Shown: positions 1 through 13,510 of the stretch, piece by piece
How the letters are laid out: each line of letters begins with the position of its first letter
Position numbering within the stretch: position 1 is the first letter of the stretch
Assembly: GCA_028829895.1 (NCBI GenBank)
Contig: CM054182.1
Location: forward strand, 17,690,001 to 17,754,000
DNA length: 64,000 bases
Source: Sinotaia quadrata
Lineage: Eukaryota; Mollusca; Gastropoda; Architaenioglossa; Viviparidae
Reading direction: 5' to 3'
Translations under genes and position numbers: made by a program
Notes under the pieces: model-generated
What the model saw: the letters and a program-made list of their open reading frames with translations, nothing else
The model's database searches: none
Told to the model about the DNA's origin: nothing

Positions 1-41
<41 letters not shown>
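1..41. repeat. (GT)n microsatellite
   Basis: Uninterrupted GT dinucleotides from the window edge. Confidence 0.98.
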
Positions 42-42
<1 letters not shown>

Positions 43-350
43 CAAATACAATGGAAAAGATTACTTGGCATCAATACTTTTTATGAAACCACATTAAAAT
101 AATTTTAATATCTGTACAGTCTTATATCCTAAAACACAATTCAACAATTTAATTTTGTGCCAATACAAATCAGGATAGTTCTCATCAGAGAACAGAAATG
201 GAGTTATTAGAGATAACGATAATAGTTTGTACATAACCCAATTTAGGCTCTGTCTCGATAGTCTTTCACTTGTAACAAGTTTACTATTCAGTTATAACTG
301 TCAATTTCACGAGTCCCTCCTCACGTTGTAGAACACTGGTTCGTTGCTAT

Positions 351-452
351 TCTCTTCAGTGCTAATCTGGCACTTTGCCGTAATTCTCTTCAGTGCTAAT
401 CTGGCACTTTGCCGTAATTCTCTTCAGTGCTAATCTGGCACTTTGCCGTAAT
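351..452. repeat. 34-bp tandem repeat, 3 copies
   Basis: Three almost identical units beginning tctcttcagtgctaatctgg. Confidence 0.95.
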
Positions 453-639
453 AGCTTCCTCAAGTAGAACAACAATTGTAGTAATTTCCAGTAAGTTCTT
501 TGTACCAGAAATTGCTTGATGTAGTCAGCAAATTTTGCCACCATACATCAACAAAGTGCAGTGTATTCCTTACACTTATACACTGCAGTAGATACTTTAT
601 GTGTCTGGCATGGTGGTCGCAGTTCATAATGAGCAAAAA

Positions 640-946
640 CTTACAGGAGCTGGGCGTTTTAGAAGTGAATTAAATGAAACATTTCAGTCAGGTGTAACTT
701 ACAGGAGCTGGGCGTTTTAGAAGAGAGGTAAATAAAACATTTCAAAGTCAGGTGTAACTTACAGGAGCTGACGTTTTACAAGTGAAATAAATGAAATATT
801 TCAGTCAGGTGTAACCTACAGGAGCTGGGCATTTTAGAAGTGAAGTAAATGAAACATTTCAGTCAAGTGTAACTTACTGGAGCTGGGCGTTTTAGAAGTG
901 AAGTAAATGAAACATTTCAGTCAGGTGTAACTTACAGGAGCTGGCG
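640..946. repeat. ~58-bp tandem repeat, 5 copies
   Basis: Units begin cttacaggagctgggcgttt and end tcaggtgtaa. Copies differ by small changes. Confidence 0.93.
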
Positions 947-1127
947 TTTCACTACTATAGTATCGGGCACATCGCGGACGTGATTGAGACTGTGGAACTG
1001 TTCTGCCTCGTCCGGAACATCGCCGACAACGCTTTTGTCCGGTGTTGGTGACACTCTGTTCCTACTTGACATTGTTCTTGTATTTTTTATGCTGTTCCTT
1101 CTTCCTGAAATAAATGAGCAATTTGGG

Positions 1128-1312
1128 TGAATAATCAAGTCCTGACATTGCTGTAAATAACCAAGTCCTGACATTGCTGTAAGTCATCTAATCCTGACAT
1201 TGCTGTAAGTCATCTAGTCCTGACATTGCTGTAAGTAATCTAGTCCTGACATTATTGTAAGTCATCTAGTTCTGACATTGCTGTAAGTCATCTAGTCCTG
1301 ACATTACTATAA
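1128..1312. repeat. 26-bp tandem repeat, about 7 copies
   Basis: Unit ctagtcctgacattgctgta. From 1313 to 2095 I see only AT-rich sequence with loose echoes of these units and no gene. Confidence 0.9.
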
Positions 1313-2099
1313 CTGTGTATTCAGCCAGTATTCCCATAATAATGTTGTATTGATATGATGTCTGTACTTCCTGAAATAAGTAACCATTCCTTAAATATGA
1401 ACAATCCTCTCGTTGTTACTATGATGTCCATACTTCCCTAGATAAGTATTCATTTAGTAATGTCAACAATCCAGTCATTAATATAATGAGTGAATTATGC
1501 CATTACTTCCTGAATAATTAATTACTATTGTTAAAAATATTGATCCTAATGTAATGCTTTAGCAACTTTCTGAACAGTCATTATTAATCCTAGCAATCTG
1601 ATGTAATGTGATGATGTTGCCAATTCTCCCATTAATAATTATTAATACTGGCATTGCTGATGTGATGATGTTTACAGTTCTCCAATTAATACTCATTATT
1701 AATTTGTATTATAGATGTAATATGTTTATATTGAAAATACTCCCAATAATAGTATGAACAAGGATTTCTATATACTGTCTGCTTTATTATATTATTTAAA
1801 CAAAAATGTCTTAATTTTGTTATATATTTTCTTAATTATACCTGTTTAATATTGTATGAAATGCTCTTATATTCCATGTTCTTATCTAATTGAGATGATA
1901 ATACATATCTTAAACACACCATATATATAAATTAAAATGACAAACAGAAAGCAAATGCTTAGAGCTTTAACTTTTAAGTTTCCTTGCTGTCTATTAACGA
2001 TTGTGATAATTTTATGCTTTAAAAACCCTAACAATTTAACTTTGATTTTAATAGTCTGTAATGATGATTTACGTTTTTTTTAAAAATAGTTATAGCGTG

Positions 2100-2475
2100 G
2101 ATATGTAGTACTGCTGTAATCCATTGTGACAATTTACGTAAAGAAATGTAGTTCTAACCTTGACTTTCATTGCTGTCTATAGTCCATTGTGACAATTTAC
2201 GTAAAGAAATGTAGTTCTAACCTTGACTTTCATTACTGTCTATACTCTATAGTCTATTGTGACAATTTACGTTAATAAATGTAGTTCTAACCTTGACTTT
2301 CATTACTGTCTATATATATATAGTCCATTGTGACAATTTACGTTAAGAAATATAGTTCTAACCTTGACTTTCATTGCTGTCTATAGTCCATTGTGATAAT
2401 TTACGTTAAGAAATGTAGTTCTAACCTTGACTTTCATTGCTGTCTATAGTCGATTGTGACAATCTACGTTGAGAA
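2100..2475. repeat. ~63-bp tandem repeat, 5-6 copies
   Basis: Unit contains tagtccattgtgacaattta and ttctaaccttgactttcat. Confidence 0.92.
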
Positions 2476-2620
2476 ATGTATCACGGTGGAAAAGATGTAA
2501 AAGTTCTAGAGTTGATTTTAAGCGCTGATTGTGACAATTTATATTGGAATTTTATTTTTCTTAAATCTTTATTTTAAGTATGATCTGTCTGTAACTGATT
2601 GTAGCGATTAAAAAAAAAAA

Positions 2621-2728
2621 AGAAAGCAAGTATAATGACAATCATGATTTTAAATAAGAAAGAAAGTATAATGACAATCATGATTTTAAATAAGAAAGAA
2701 AGTATAATGACAATCATGATTTTAAATA
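2621..2728. repeat. ~36-bp tandem repeat, 3 copies
   Basis: Unit agaaagtataatgacaatca followed by tgattttaaata. Confidence 0.92.
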
Positions 2729-3248
2729 CTGTCTTACAATCGAGTGTTACGACTTATGTCAAAAAGAGAGAGAACTCTAACCTGATTTAGTTATCCGCAA
2801 TCGAATTTAACGATTTATGTTGAAAAGACAACTCTAAACTTCCTGACTTTTGCATTCATTTCCACAATCTTCCACATTATCATCAGTCTCGAAACACATG
2901 TTCTCTGGAAGAGGGTTCTTGAAAACACTATATGTCGCTACATTCAAAACACTCACTACTAGAAGAGGGTTCTTGAAAACACTACACATTCTAAAAGAAT
3001 GCAAAAGTATGCACACAAATACAGTTTGACAAACACTATCTTAACGCAGCAAAGTAGGTAGTGTCTTTCGAAAACGTATATCTAAAAATGCAATTTGCCC
3101 TTTACCCCAGTCATTGTGAGAAATTATAATGAATGCAGCAGCTATAGTTACAAATGCACTCACTCACCTTTCTTTCTTCAATTCAGTATAAAGCAATTTT
3201 GTTCATCAATTGTGATATTCCTTCCTTTTTCTTCTGATTATTTGCTTT

Positions 3249-3428
3249 AGTATACACAATGTGTCTATAAAGGTGGGTGTCTTTAAAAGTGTGTGTCTAT
3301 AAAGGTGGGTGTCTATTAAAGTGGGTGTCTATAAAGGTGGGTGTCTATAAAAAGTGTCTATAAAGGTGGGTGTCTATAAAAAGTGTGTGTCTATAAAGGT
3401 GGGTGTCTATAAAAGTGTGTGTGTGAAA
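3249..3428. repeat. ~17-bp GTG-rich array
   Basis: Variants of ataaaggtgggtgtct repeated about ten times. Confidence 0.9.
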
Positions 3429-3559
3429 GCACATTCTTGCACTGGACTGAGAGAAAAATCAATTGTTGATGGAAATAAAATTATCAGAACACTGATTTGT
3501 TTGAAAGTGAATTTCTAAAGCGGCATGACGTCAGAGCGATTCGTAAACAATTCAAGAAA

Positions 3560-3695
3560 CAAAACTACATTCAGCTTTCAACTGCTGGACAAAAAAATAA
3601 TTGTAACAAAATTACATTCAGCTTTCAACTACTGGACACAAAAAATCAAATAATTCTTTAAAAAATTACATTCAGCTTTCAACTGCCGGAGAGAA
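3560..3695. repeat. ~50-bp repeat, 3 copies
   Basis: Unit aaattacattcagctttcaa followed by ctgctggaca. Confidence 0.88.
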
Positions 3696-3724
3696 AGTCA
3701 AAGGATATTGTGAAAATACAATCG

Positions 3725-4185
3725 AGAAAGGACATAGTACTTAAAAAGGACATACCACTAAAATAGGACAGTATTAAAAAGGACATACCACTATAAAGGA
3801 CAGTACTAAAAAGGACATACCATAAAAAGGACAGTACTAAAAAGGACATACCACTAAAAAATACATACTACTAAAAAGGACATACCACTAAAAAGGACAG
3901 TACTAAAAAGGACTTACCACTAAAAAAGGACAGTACTAAAAAGGACATACTACTAAAAAGGACAGTACTAAAAAGGACATACTACTAAAAAGGACATACC
4001 ACTAAAAAGGACAGTACTAAAAAGGACATACCACTAAAAAGGACTGTACTAAAAAGGACATACTACTAAAAAGGACGTACCACTAAAAAGGACAGTACTA
4101 AAAAGGACATACCACTAAAAAGAACAGTACTAAAAAGGACATACCACTAAAAAGGACAGTACTAAAAAGGACATACTACTAAAAC
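3725..4185. repeat. 17-bp array (aaaaaggacataccact), ~25 copies
   Basis: Alternating units ending acataccact and acagtact form a higher-order ~32-bp period. Confidence 0.95.
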
Positions 4186-4425
4186 TCTCGCTCTAAAATC
4201 TTTCCAGTATTACTGTTTTTACTACTGTATATTTGTATCGCTTTAAAATCTTTCCAGTATTACTGTTTTTACTGCTGCTATATTTGTATCGCTTTAAAAT
4301 CTTTCCAGTATTTTCAATGCCATAATAGTTATTGGGTTTTTTCTTGCTCTAAAACATTTCTAGGATTACCATTTTCAATGCCGCATTTTTTTCTCGCTTT
4401 AAAACCTTTCTAGTATTACCGCTTC
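4186..4425. repeat. ~65-bp repeat, 4 degenerate copies
   Basis: Unit cgctttaaaatctttccagt followed by attactgttttta. From 4426 to 5690 there is AT-rich sequence with a few loose tttatttgtggtga echoes near 4990-5140 and no gene. Confidence 0.85.
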
Positions 4426-5689
4426 ACTCGAACAATTATATCAAAATACTTTGGTTTTAATAAATAATTAACAAATATATAAAATAACATAAATTAATAC
4501 AAATCACATATATTGAGCTCACTTTAGTCACGTGAGAACCACTAATGAAAACATTTCAATTAATTATATTTTAACAACACACGTGCAAAGACACCAGCAC
4601 ACTAACACAAAAGGGCCAATCCACAAACGTACGAATTTAATTAGGCCTAATTGCTGAGCATGTCATTTGATTCTCTCTGATAACCAGACTGTTCTGTGAG
4701 TCACGCCCTTAAGAGACATTCATCTGTATGCATGTTCTACGTCATTATACTCTGAAACAGATTTAATTGTTTGCCGGTTCTACGTCATAACACTATGCAT
4801 GAGTATGAACAATGTAACTATACAGCTGTTTGTGCCATTACAATTTGTAACGATTGAACAAAATTCACGGTATACCTGTTCCTCTGAAACCGGTTGAACA
4901 AGTGAATTGTTTATTTGTCAGTAAACCCTGCATTAATCATTTCATGATATCACAAACACACGAGTTTTCCTGTGGCAACTATTTATCCGGCTTTATTTGT
5001 GTTGAAATATAGCGTACTCTACCCGTTTTTGTTAGTAAAAGGTAACTTTTAGCCGGCTTTATTTGTAGTGAAAAGTAACTTTTTCATTCGACTTTATTTG
5101 TGGTGAGGTGTGACTTATTGTGTATGGATTTATTTGTGGTAATATGTTGACTCTTTATACCTGCTGACATTTCTTGACAAAGGAAACACTCGGGCGCATA
5201 TAACTACACAAACACGCACACACTCATCACTAAAGTAACGCTAGTACTGACGTACGCACACAAAACTGTGAAGCCGTTTAGAGTTTTCTATCACTCTGTT
5301 CAAGCACATAATTTTAGTATCAAATCCTTTTTGTTGTTGTTGATTTTTGTCTCGTATTTAATCGAGTAAGTAATCTTGTTAGAAACGTATTCGGAGAAAA
5401 ATATTAGATTTGACACTGTGTGCTAGAATGTGGGCTGTTTTACTGCAAGTCCAAATTGATTTCCTATAAAACCACGCTGTAAAATTATTGTCAGTAAATA
5501 CTCAGTGATATTACGTGCCAACAAGTTTTGTGTCGTCTTTCCTTAAACAATTACATCTGAAAGAAATTCGAACGGTGGATTACAATGTCAGAAAATTACA
5601 TACGGATCGACTAAAGCAATATTAAATTACAGTTAAACAATCTAAACGACAACGAAACAACTACGTCTTTGGAAAGGGGTGGGGAAAAA

Positions 5690-6265
5690 ATAATCACCAA
5701 TTGTACATAAAAACTGGTACAACAACCGTACTTAAAACCAGCACCTGTATGTAACAACCCTAATTAACATCTGTATGTAACAACAGTAATCAACAACTGT
5801 ATGCAATAAGTGTAACCAACAACAGTAATCAACAACTCTTCGTAATAATATAAAGCCACAGTTGCACGTGGTAGCATAATCATTAACTGTACGTAACCAT
5901 ATAAATCAACAACTGCGTGTAAAACATATTCATAAAAAACTCTACATAACAGTAATCAACAAATGTACGGAATAAATCAATAGTAAATAACAACTTTACG
6001 TAACAACAGTAGTATCGGAAACTGTATGTAACGGTACATGTAAATAACAAATGTACTTAACAACAACAGTAAATAACAACTGTATGTAACAACAGTAAAT
6101 AACAAGTGCACATTACAAGAGAAAATAACAACTGTACGTAACGACAGTAATCAACAACTGTACGTAACAACTAAATAACAGCACACAACAGTAAAAAAAA
6201 AACAGCTGTACATAACAACAGTAAATAACAAGTGCACATAACAAGAGAAAATAAAAACATAAAAA
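5690..6265. repeat. Degenerate ~25-30-bp array (aacaacagtaaataacaactgtacgta)
   Basis: At least 15 diverged copies of an AAC/GTA-rich unit. Open frames over it are compositional. Confidence 0.85.
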
Positions 6266-6649
6266 CAGTGAAGGAAACAAAATCAATACCTGATTTCTGT
6301 AGCACTCTAACAATTCAAGAGTCCGAATTCCAGACTTCTGCCGCGACACCAAAATAGCGTCTGTATATTCTTTCTAAAGTATGCCTTGAGTCATAGTTGA
6401 ATGCACCCTGGGTAGGAACATGAATGCTGGCTAATTGCTTAAGCCTTTCTTTAGTGACTTGAATGCACTGGGAAATACGTTTACTTCACCTAAGACTACA
6501 GCTAAGCGCGAAACAGTAGATACCAGGGGCTGGGGAACAACATTGTTGTCATTGACACGTTTGGTGTGTGTACAGAAAACATGATGAAAGTACAGGCCAA
6601 CGATGATACCTGATAAGTCTGAAAGGTAAAGGAAGATTTTTTATATCTG

Positions 6650-7140
6650 AAGAAATAGGTTCAAAAAAAATTATAATGACAAGTTCCAAGAACTGGGAAA
6701 TAACTATTCTTGATAACGAGAAGCTTGAAGAACATGATAAAAATATTTCTATAATAACAAGTCTGAAGAAATGGCTACAGATATTTCTTGATAATAATAA
6801 TGTCTGAAGAAATGGCTACAGATATTTCTTGATAATAATATGTCTGAAGGTCTGAAGAAATGGGTAAAGATATTTCATGATGAAGACAGGTTTGGAAAAA
6901 TGGGTAAATTGTTTTCTCTAATAATTACAATTAATAAGTTTGATAAGTAAATATGTTTCATAATCTTGACAAGATCGAAGATTTCAGAAATTATAGATAA
7001 TGATAACAATTTAGAAATGAGTAAATATGCTTCAAAATCATAGCATGGCTGAAAGAGATTTAAGAAAATAATTATGGTTCATAATGACGAAAAGTTTGAA
7101 AATTAGTAAATATACTTTGTTATAATAACAAGATTGAAGA
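6650..7140. repeat. Degenerate ~45-60-bp array (gtctgaagaaatggctacagatatttct)
   Basis: Best copies at 6750-6890, decaying to the right. Confidence 0.8.
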
Positions 7141-7712
7141 GAATTTGTACAGCTTTGGTCTTATTCTATAGTGTAAAACTGAAAATGCAGATTAATACAT
7201 TAACCTAAATTAAATATAAATTCTAAATATTTTGAATTTTATTTTTTCAATTATGACAAAAAAATGTAATCCTAAATTTTGCCGTATAAATCCTCGCAAG
7301 CCATTTTGGACAGCCAACTTTGGTCCAGTCTGGGTCTTGAAGAACAAAGAGCGTAAATTGAATAGCTGCGATCTGTGTAGCTCGAGTGTGTTAGATCAAC
7401 ACTCATGGTAAGAGCGCTCTGATGACATAACCACTCACACATCAGGAGAGACAGTGATACCTGGCACTCTCACGATCACCTTCTAAGAGAGGAGACTGTG
7501 CTATAAATGCCGATCCTTAGAACACAGTCAGCCAACCATGACTATTCAACAAAAGATGGAGATAAAAGAATAAATTACACTCGAGGGTAAGAAGGTACTA
7601 GAATCCTGACGAAAAACCCTAACTGCTTAAATACCGCACCGAGCGAAAATTAATTTCACTATGAAATTTTCAGTCCCGTACAACTTCCTATGGAAAAAGA
7701 AACAAAATAGGC

Positions 7713-8363
7713 ATGTCTGAAATGCTTCTAAAGTCAAAGGTTACACCAATCAAAGTTCCAAGAATTCCATCTCCAGTCATTCAGTCCATCTACACTGAGA
7801 GATTCAGCTTTGTCTTCGACTTAGAGACCTTGGCCCTGATTAACCTTGGTCTGAAGGCATTGTCACTGAGTACTGCCAGGCTGCTGCGAGAAATCCCAGT
7901 TGGTCAAGAAGACAATGAAAATGGAAGCAAGCAGTAAATTTTGCCCGAGCCAGAACTACTTGGAAAGAGAGAGATACAGAAACGTCATGTTAGTGTTACG
8001 TGTAACGCAGATGGACAGTTTGTGATGGAAGGTGTTCCGAACATGAGAATACTATCTGGGAGATGAGTATCAGTACACAAAAAATTAGTAACAAGGTGTT
8101 TTCTGCCAAGTGGGGAAGCTGACAAAACGGACGTACTAACAGAGTTAATGAGTGACTTGTGCATTAAGTGCAATGAACTTAACAGCTGATTTTTGTGTAA
8201 GAATTCTTTGGATTTGAACTGTAACCCAGGACACTTGATTAGCAAAGTGTAATACCAAAACTGTGTATGTGTAAACAAGTTCCTGACAGAAAAGAACTTT
8301 TCGAACATTCTAGCAAAGAGTGAAATGAAAGACTTTTCCTGTAGCCAGCATTGTTCACCAGTC
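7713..8363 (+). pseudogene. Possible decayed coding remnant
   Basis: A 74-codon open frame (7713-7937) is followed in the same frame by four further stretches separated only by single stops (TAA, TGA, TGA, TAA, ending TAG). The later stretches are Cys-containing (for example DLCIKCNELNS, LDLNCNPGHL). I do not recognise the family and the opposite strand is also open for 135 codons here, so this may be chance. Base composition is less AT-rich than the surroundings. Confidence 0.2.
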
Positions 8364-9239
8364 GACAGCGCCAGGCCATAGACAGAGGACATTGATCACA
8401 AATACATTAGGTGAATGTGTATTTATGCTTATGTCGTATGTCTGTAATGTTCCTTGATTTATTGTAATTTCTTATTCTGATTCTTTTCTCTATAGTCCAT
8501 TTTTATAGTGATTATAACGTAAATACATTTTTCTTGATTATTTGAAGTCCTAGTAATTGTTCTAGGCAACTTACTGAAACTATTCATTTTTCTGATTGTA
8601 TAATCTCCTAGTAATTGTTCTAGAGAATTAACACATGATTAATGCTCCTAATTTAAAGTTTAGTGTGATAAGCTTTGAGAGATCTGTGCATCTCTAACAC
8701 CTCGCCTTGAGTGTAAATTAATTGTTATTCTATCTGTAAAATGATTTATTATTGTTTTCTTTTCTTTTAATAAAATGTTATTATTTTACCTATCCACTCT
8801 CGTTATTTCTAAAGAGGGGTAAATGTGTAGATGACGGTGGGGGCTCAGCCAATGACGTAAAAACGACGACAAAGACAGTCTAAAAACACATTTCTTAGGA
8901 TAGGCCCCTCCTCGAATTGGGAGATAATGTGAGGGTGGAGATAATGACTCTTAGACTGACGAGATAGTTCAGCTAGGGCCGGTTATCCTGGACAAGTAAC
9001 ACTTGGGGGAAGGAAGTAATTAGTGACGTACCTCAGGGCTTGACTTAGTCACTCCCAGAGCGCGAAAGACAAAGACCCTGTCAAGGCTATAGTGTATGAT
9101 TGCATGAGCGGATCAATTGAATGTGGAGAAATAATTATTAAAATATGAATATTGTCACACATTAAGCAATCAGAGATACCATACCCATTCACATATAGTA
9201 TGTATAAAAAAAAAAATTAAAAATTATAAAAATCCGTTC
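8364..9239. other. Non-genic stretch with retroelement-like traces
   Basis: AT-rich to 8790 with AATAAA near 8769, then less AT-rich DNA. GTGGGGGCTCAGCC near 8850 resembles a tRNA-Pro-type primer site, and a purine run occurs near 9005. No LTR pair is visible. I make no firm call. Confidence 0.2.
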
Positions 9240-9860
9240 CCTCTATTTTAAAATCCTTCTATATAGTATAAGCTGTTAAAGGGTGTTTTCTATCTAGAAA
9301 GTGATATTTAAAACGTTACAAGTTGTTAAAAACGTTTCTCTTTCTTAAAACTTATATATAGTATAATCTGTTAAAGGGCGTTTTCTATCCAGCAATTTGC
9401 ATTTAATGTGACAAGTTGTTAAAGGATCTCTGTTTAAAAACTTACACGTAGTGAAAGTTATTAAAAGGTGTTTTTTATAATCTAGCAATTTACATTTAAT
9501 ATTAAAATTAATAAGATGTTAAAAGAGTGTTTTTTATCTAGCAATTTACATTTAATTATTAATAAGTTGTTAAAGAGTGTTTTCTATCTAGCAATTTATA
9601 TTTAATTATTAATAAGTTGTTAGAGTGTTTTTATCTAGCAATTTACATTTAATTATTTATAAGTTGTTAAAGAGTGTTTTTTATCTAACAATTTACATTT
9701 AATTATTAATAAGTTGTTAAAGAGTGTTTTCTATCTAGCAATTTACATAATAATTTATGAGTTGTTAAAGGGTGTTTTCTATCTAGCAATTTACATTTAA
9801 TAATTTATGAGTTGTTAAACTGTGTTTTCTATTTTGCAATTTACATTTAAATTAAAAAAT
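9240..9860. repeat. ~50-bp tandem repeat, about 11 copies
   Basis: Unit tctagcaatttacatttaat followed by tattaataagttgttaaagagtgttt. Copies diverge toward the left end. Confidence 0.92.
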
Positions 9861-10254
9861 ATCTACAAAATTTTCTTTTTAACGTACATTTTAATTTCAT
9901 GACTATTACAGCTCATTTATCAAGTAACATGCATTTAGTGGACTGAATCATTTAGTTGGTTGGAGAGAAATATTAACACACCAAGCTGATTAAATCGATT
10001 CTCGGTAAATTATTCTTTCATTTAACGAGCGCTCGGTGTTTATGCTTCTGGTCAACCAACTGTGACAGTTGGCCTGCCAACACTTAATAGTTAATACTCC
10101 CTTTGGGCAGAGTTGGCTGCTGTCTCAATACAGCACGTTGTGCTAATGAAAAACTTTCCTATTTATAGCTGCGTGAAGTGCGCTCGCGCGCGTTTGTTTG
10201 TGTATTATCTTCATGCATAACCCATTGACTAATGATGTTACAGGATTACGTATA
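9861..10254. other. No gene seen
   Basis: AT-rich sequence with a short alternating CG tract (gcgctcgcgcgcgttt) near 10180. Confidence 0.6.
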
Positions 10255-10470
10255 GACTCTGGCACATCTGTAACGAACAACACTAATGGTTATCAACCGG
10301 TCAGTGAGTTAGTATATAACGAACAACATTGATGGTTATCAACCGGTCATTTAATTAGTATATAACGAACAACATTAATGGTTATCAACCGTTCAGTGAG
10401 TATATATCAGTGAATTAACATACACGTAACTGGCAACATTAATGGTGTTTCAACCAGTCAGTGTCATAGC
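10255..10470. repeat. ~56-bp tandem repeat, 4 copies
   Basis: Unit aacgaacaacattaatggtt followed by atcaaccggtcagtgagtta. Confidence 0.9.
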
Positions 10471-11879
10471 ATTATACTCTTTATGTTTATTACAGTTAAC
10501 TTCGCTGACACTTGGCACTAATTATTTACAGTGCCATGCCCAGTAAGGCAGCTAGAAACATATTTGTTAAATTTTCTCTCGAAACTTCCAACCATTTTCA
10601 TCATTTCAAGTTTGAAACAGGTCCACTGAAGCAATTTCTCTCTGTTTTCGTTTTGGACGTCGATCATAAGTCACTCTCACTGACCTTTGCCCTTTGTACA
10701 AATGAGAAATCATAGCTACCAAAACCGAGAACGTCTAGTGATGACGAAAAGTTTACCTCAGTTCCTGTGAGACATGGAGTCAGCGAGGAAACAAGAAAAA
10801 AAAAAAGGGGGGGGAGGTGGCGGTGGACAAAACTATAAATAAACCGGCAGGGCAGACAACCACTCTCGTGACATCGACACCTATTCTAATGAAAGCTGGC
10901 TGGGTTCGATACGGTAATTTAACAATCTACAGTATTATGCCTAGTTACCCCCCAAAGACTGTTTCAAGTACATGCGCGCGCAATTTTCTGGCTTCATGCA
11001 GCAAAAATGTCACGTGTTCAATATCTTGACTAACGTGAAAGACGATACTCAGTTTACTTTCAAGGCGCCAGAGATTGCGACAGCCGAAAATCGTGACTTG
11101 AGTACGCTCCCGCAATGTGGCAATATTTTATTTACATCATGACGCGAACAGGGAACAAAACTTGACGCATCAATGTAGGTCTGCGTACGAATTGACACGA
11201 GAATCGAATTTCTTGGCAGAGGCGTTTGCATTAAGAAATAACCTGATTAGACTAAGTCTGTTTTTAGGCGTAGCTCAGGGACGACCAATCATTTTAGACT
11301 AGGGGTCAATGCATCCAAGGGTGTTTTAGGTCACGGGTCGAACAGAGATAATACAAGTTTAAAATTACTAACTTTTTTGTTGTAAACTTCACAGCCTTGA
11401 TTATATTATCAGACTATGTACCATTTACAGGTTTAAAAATCTTTTACTTTTATTTAGCTAAATTGTGCCTGGCTCCAATTTTACTGGTGATACAGATTGC
11501 ATGACAAAAGGGTAGACCTGTAGCGTACTCAAGTCACAATTTTCTGGTAATCAGAGTGTGTGCTCAGGTTATGTGATACTAGGGGTGTACACCTATAGCC
11601 CTCAGAAAGTATAATTTTTAAGGTGTGTACCTAGATCTCGGGGTGACACTCATAACTTAGTGTGTCTGGTCTTCAAGGTGTCTTGCCAGAGACTGCAATA
11701 TTTTTTATTTGTTCTCAAACAGATTTGGGTGTGTGTGGGGGGTTTCCATTAACACTTATGCACTAATACTTGCCAAAATGTTAAATAGAAAATTTAATTT
11801 TTGCTGTAAATGATGTCCAGCAGACATGTGAAAGTCTTTCATCTTTTCTCTCATTTGCTTTCGTCTCCTGACTAGTTTT
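10471..11879. other. No gene seen
   Basis: Contains an A/G homopolymer patch near 10795-10815. Open frames of 60-70 codons here lack recognisable domains or splice context. Confidence 0.55.
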
Positions 11880-12135
11880 ATTGGTTTTATTGTCCTGACT
11901 TGGCTCTAGTCTGTGTCAGCCATTAATCCTGGCTGGTTTTGTAGTCCTGACTTGGCTCTAGTCTGTGCCAGCCATTACTCCTGGCTGGTTTTGTAGTCCT
12001 GACTTGGCTCTAGTCTGTGCCAGCCATTACTCCTGGCTGGTTTTGTTGTACTGACTTGGCTCTAGTTGGTGCCAGCCATTAATCTTGGCTGATTTGTTGT
12101 CCTGTCTTAGTTCTAGCCTGTGCCAGTCAGAGCAT
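11880..12135. repeat. ~59-bp tandem repeat, 4 copies
   Basis: Unit ctgacttggctctagtctgt followed by gccagccattactcctggctggtttt. Confidence 0.93.
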
Positions 12136-12359
12136 AATTTCTTGAAGGTTAAAATATCCATGCAGTTCTCCTTCCTATTTTCTCAGACCTTTCCCTCTCT
12201 TGCCATTAGAAAGAGGTTATCTTGACCTGTACCAGTCATCCATACCTATAAAAGGAGTTAGGCATTGCACATGCTTTAGCTTTATAAGGGTATGTGCCAG
12301 AATCATGGAGAAAGATGTACTGGATTCTGGGGGGCTCAAATACTTTTGAGTGCTGCTTC

Positions 12360-12755
12360 TTTTATTAAAAAGTTATTACAGAACCATCATTTAATGACAT
12401 GACATGCTGCAGCTTGTTGTATTAAAATGTAATTATAGAATCATCATTTAGTGACATGGCATGCTGCAGCTTGTTGTATTAAAATGTAATTATAGAATCA
12501 TCATTTAGTGACATGGCATGCTGCAGCTTGTTGTATTTAAATGTAATTATAGAATCATCATTTAGTGACATGGCATGCTGCAGCTTGCTGTATTAAAATG
12601 TAATTATAGAATCATCATTTAGTGACATGGCATGCTGCAGCTTGTTGTATTAAAATGTAATTATAGAATCATCATTTAGTGACATGGCATGCTGCAGCTT
12701 GTTGTATTAAAATGTAATTATAGAATCATCATTTAGTGAAATGGCATGTTGCTAA
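12360..12755. repeat. ~59-bp tandem repeat, 7 copies
   Basis: Unit ttgtattaaaatgtaattat followed by agaatcatcatttagtgacatggcatgctgcagc. Very homogeneous, so recently amplified. Confidence 0.95.
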
Positions 12756-12904
12756 ATATAGTCTGTTAGCAATGTTGACATAATATGTTGTCAGGCATGT
12801 TAGTTACTGGAGTATTATTGAAACAGCATAGAAGTCAAGAAGTCAAAACACTGATTTTTACCTTGGGCAAGGTACATGCATGTGTATGCTTATTAACTGT
12901 TAAC

Positions 12905-13510
12905 TTGTTCATATTAATTATGATGATGCTACATTGGCTACATATTATTTATGATGCTAACTTGGCTACATATTGTTTATCATGTTAACTTCACTACTTA
13001 TTATTAACAATGCTAACTTGATTACATATTATTTATGATGCTAACTTGGCTACATATTGTTTATCATGTTAACTTCACTACATATTATTAACAATGCTAA
13101 CTTGATTGCATATTTTTTTTATTAATGATGCTAACTTGGCTACTTATTATTAATGATGCTAACTTGATTGCATATTATTAATGATGCTAACTTGGCTACA
13201 TATTATTAATGATGCTAACTTGGCTACATATTATTAATGATGCTAACTTGGCTACATATTATTAATGATGCTAACTTGGCTACTTATTATTAATGATGCT
13301 AACTTGGCTACATATTATTAATGATGCTAACTTGGCTACATATTATTAATGATGCTAACTATATACATTTTATGTCTACATATTGCTAATGATGTTGACT
13401 ACATACTACAAATGATGCTAAACAGACTACATATTATTAATAATACTAAACTTATTACATACTATTAATAATACTAAACTCACTAAATATTATTAATAAT
13501 AGCAAATAAG
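12905..13510. repeat. ~28-bp tandem repeat, about 20 copies
   Basis: Unit taatgatgctaacttggcta followed by catattat. Central copies are homogeneous, both ends degenerate. From 13511 to 14740 there is AT-rich sequence without a gene. Confidence 0.94.

Noticed and set aside
7375..7440. tRNA-like start (GTAGCTCGAGTG..TTAGA)
   Set aside because: Resembles a tRNA 5' half, but no B box (GGTTCGA) or acceptor-stem pairing follows.
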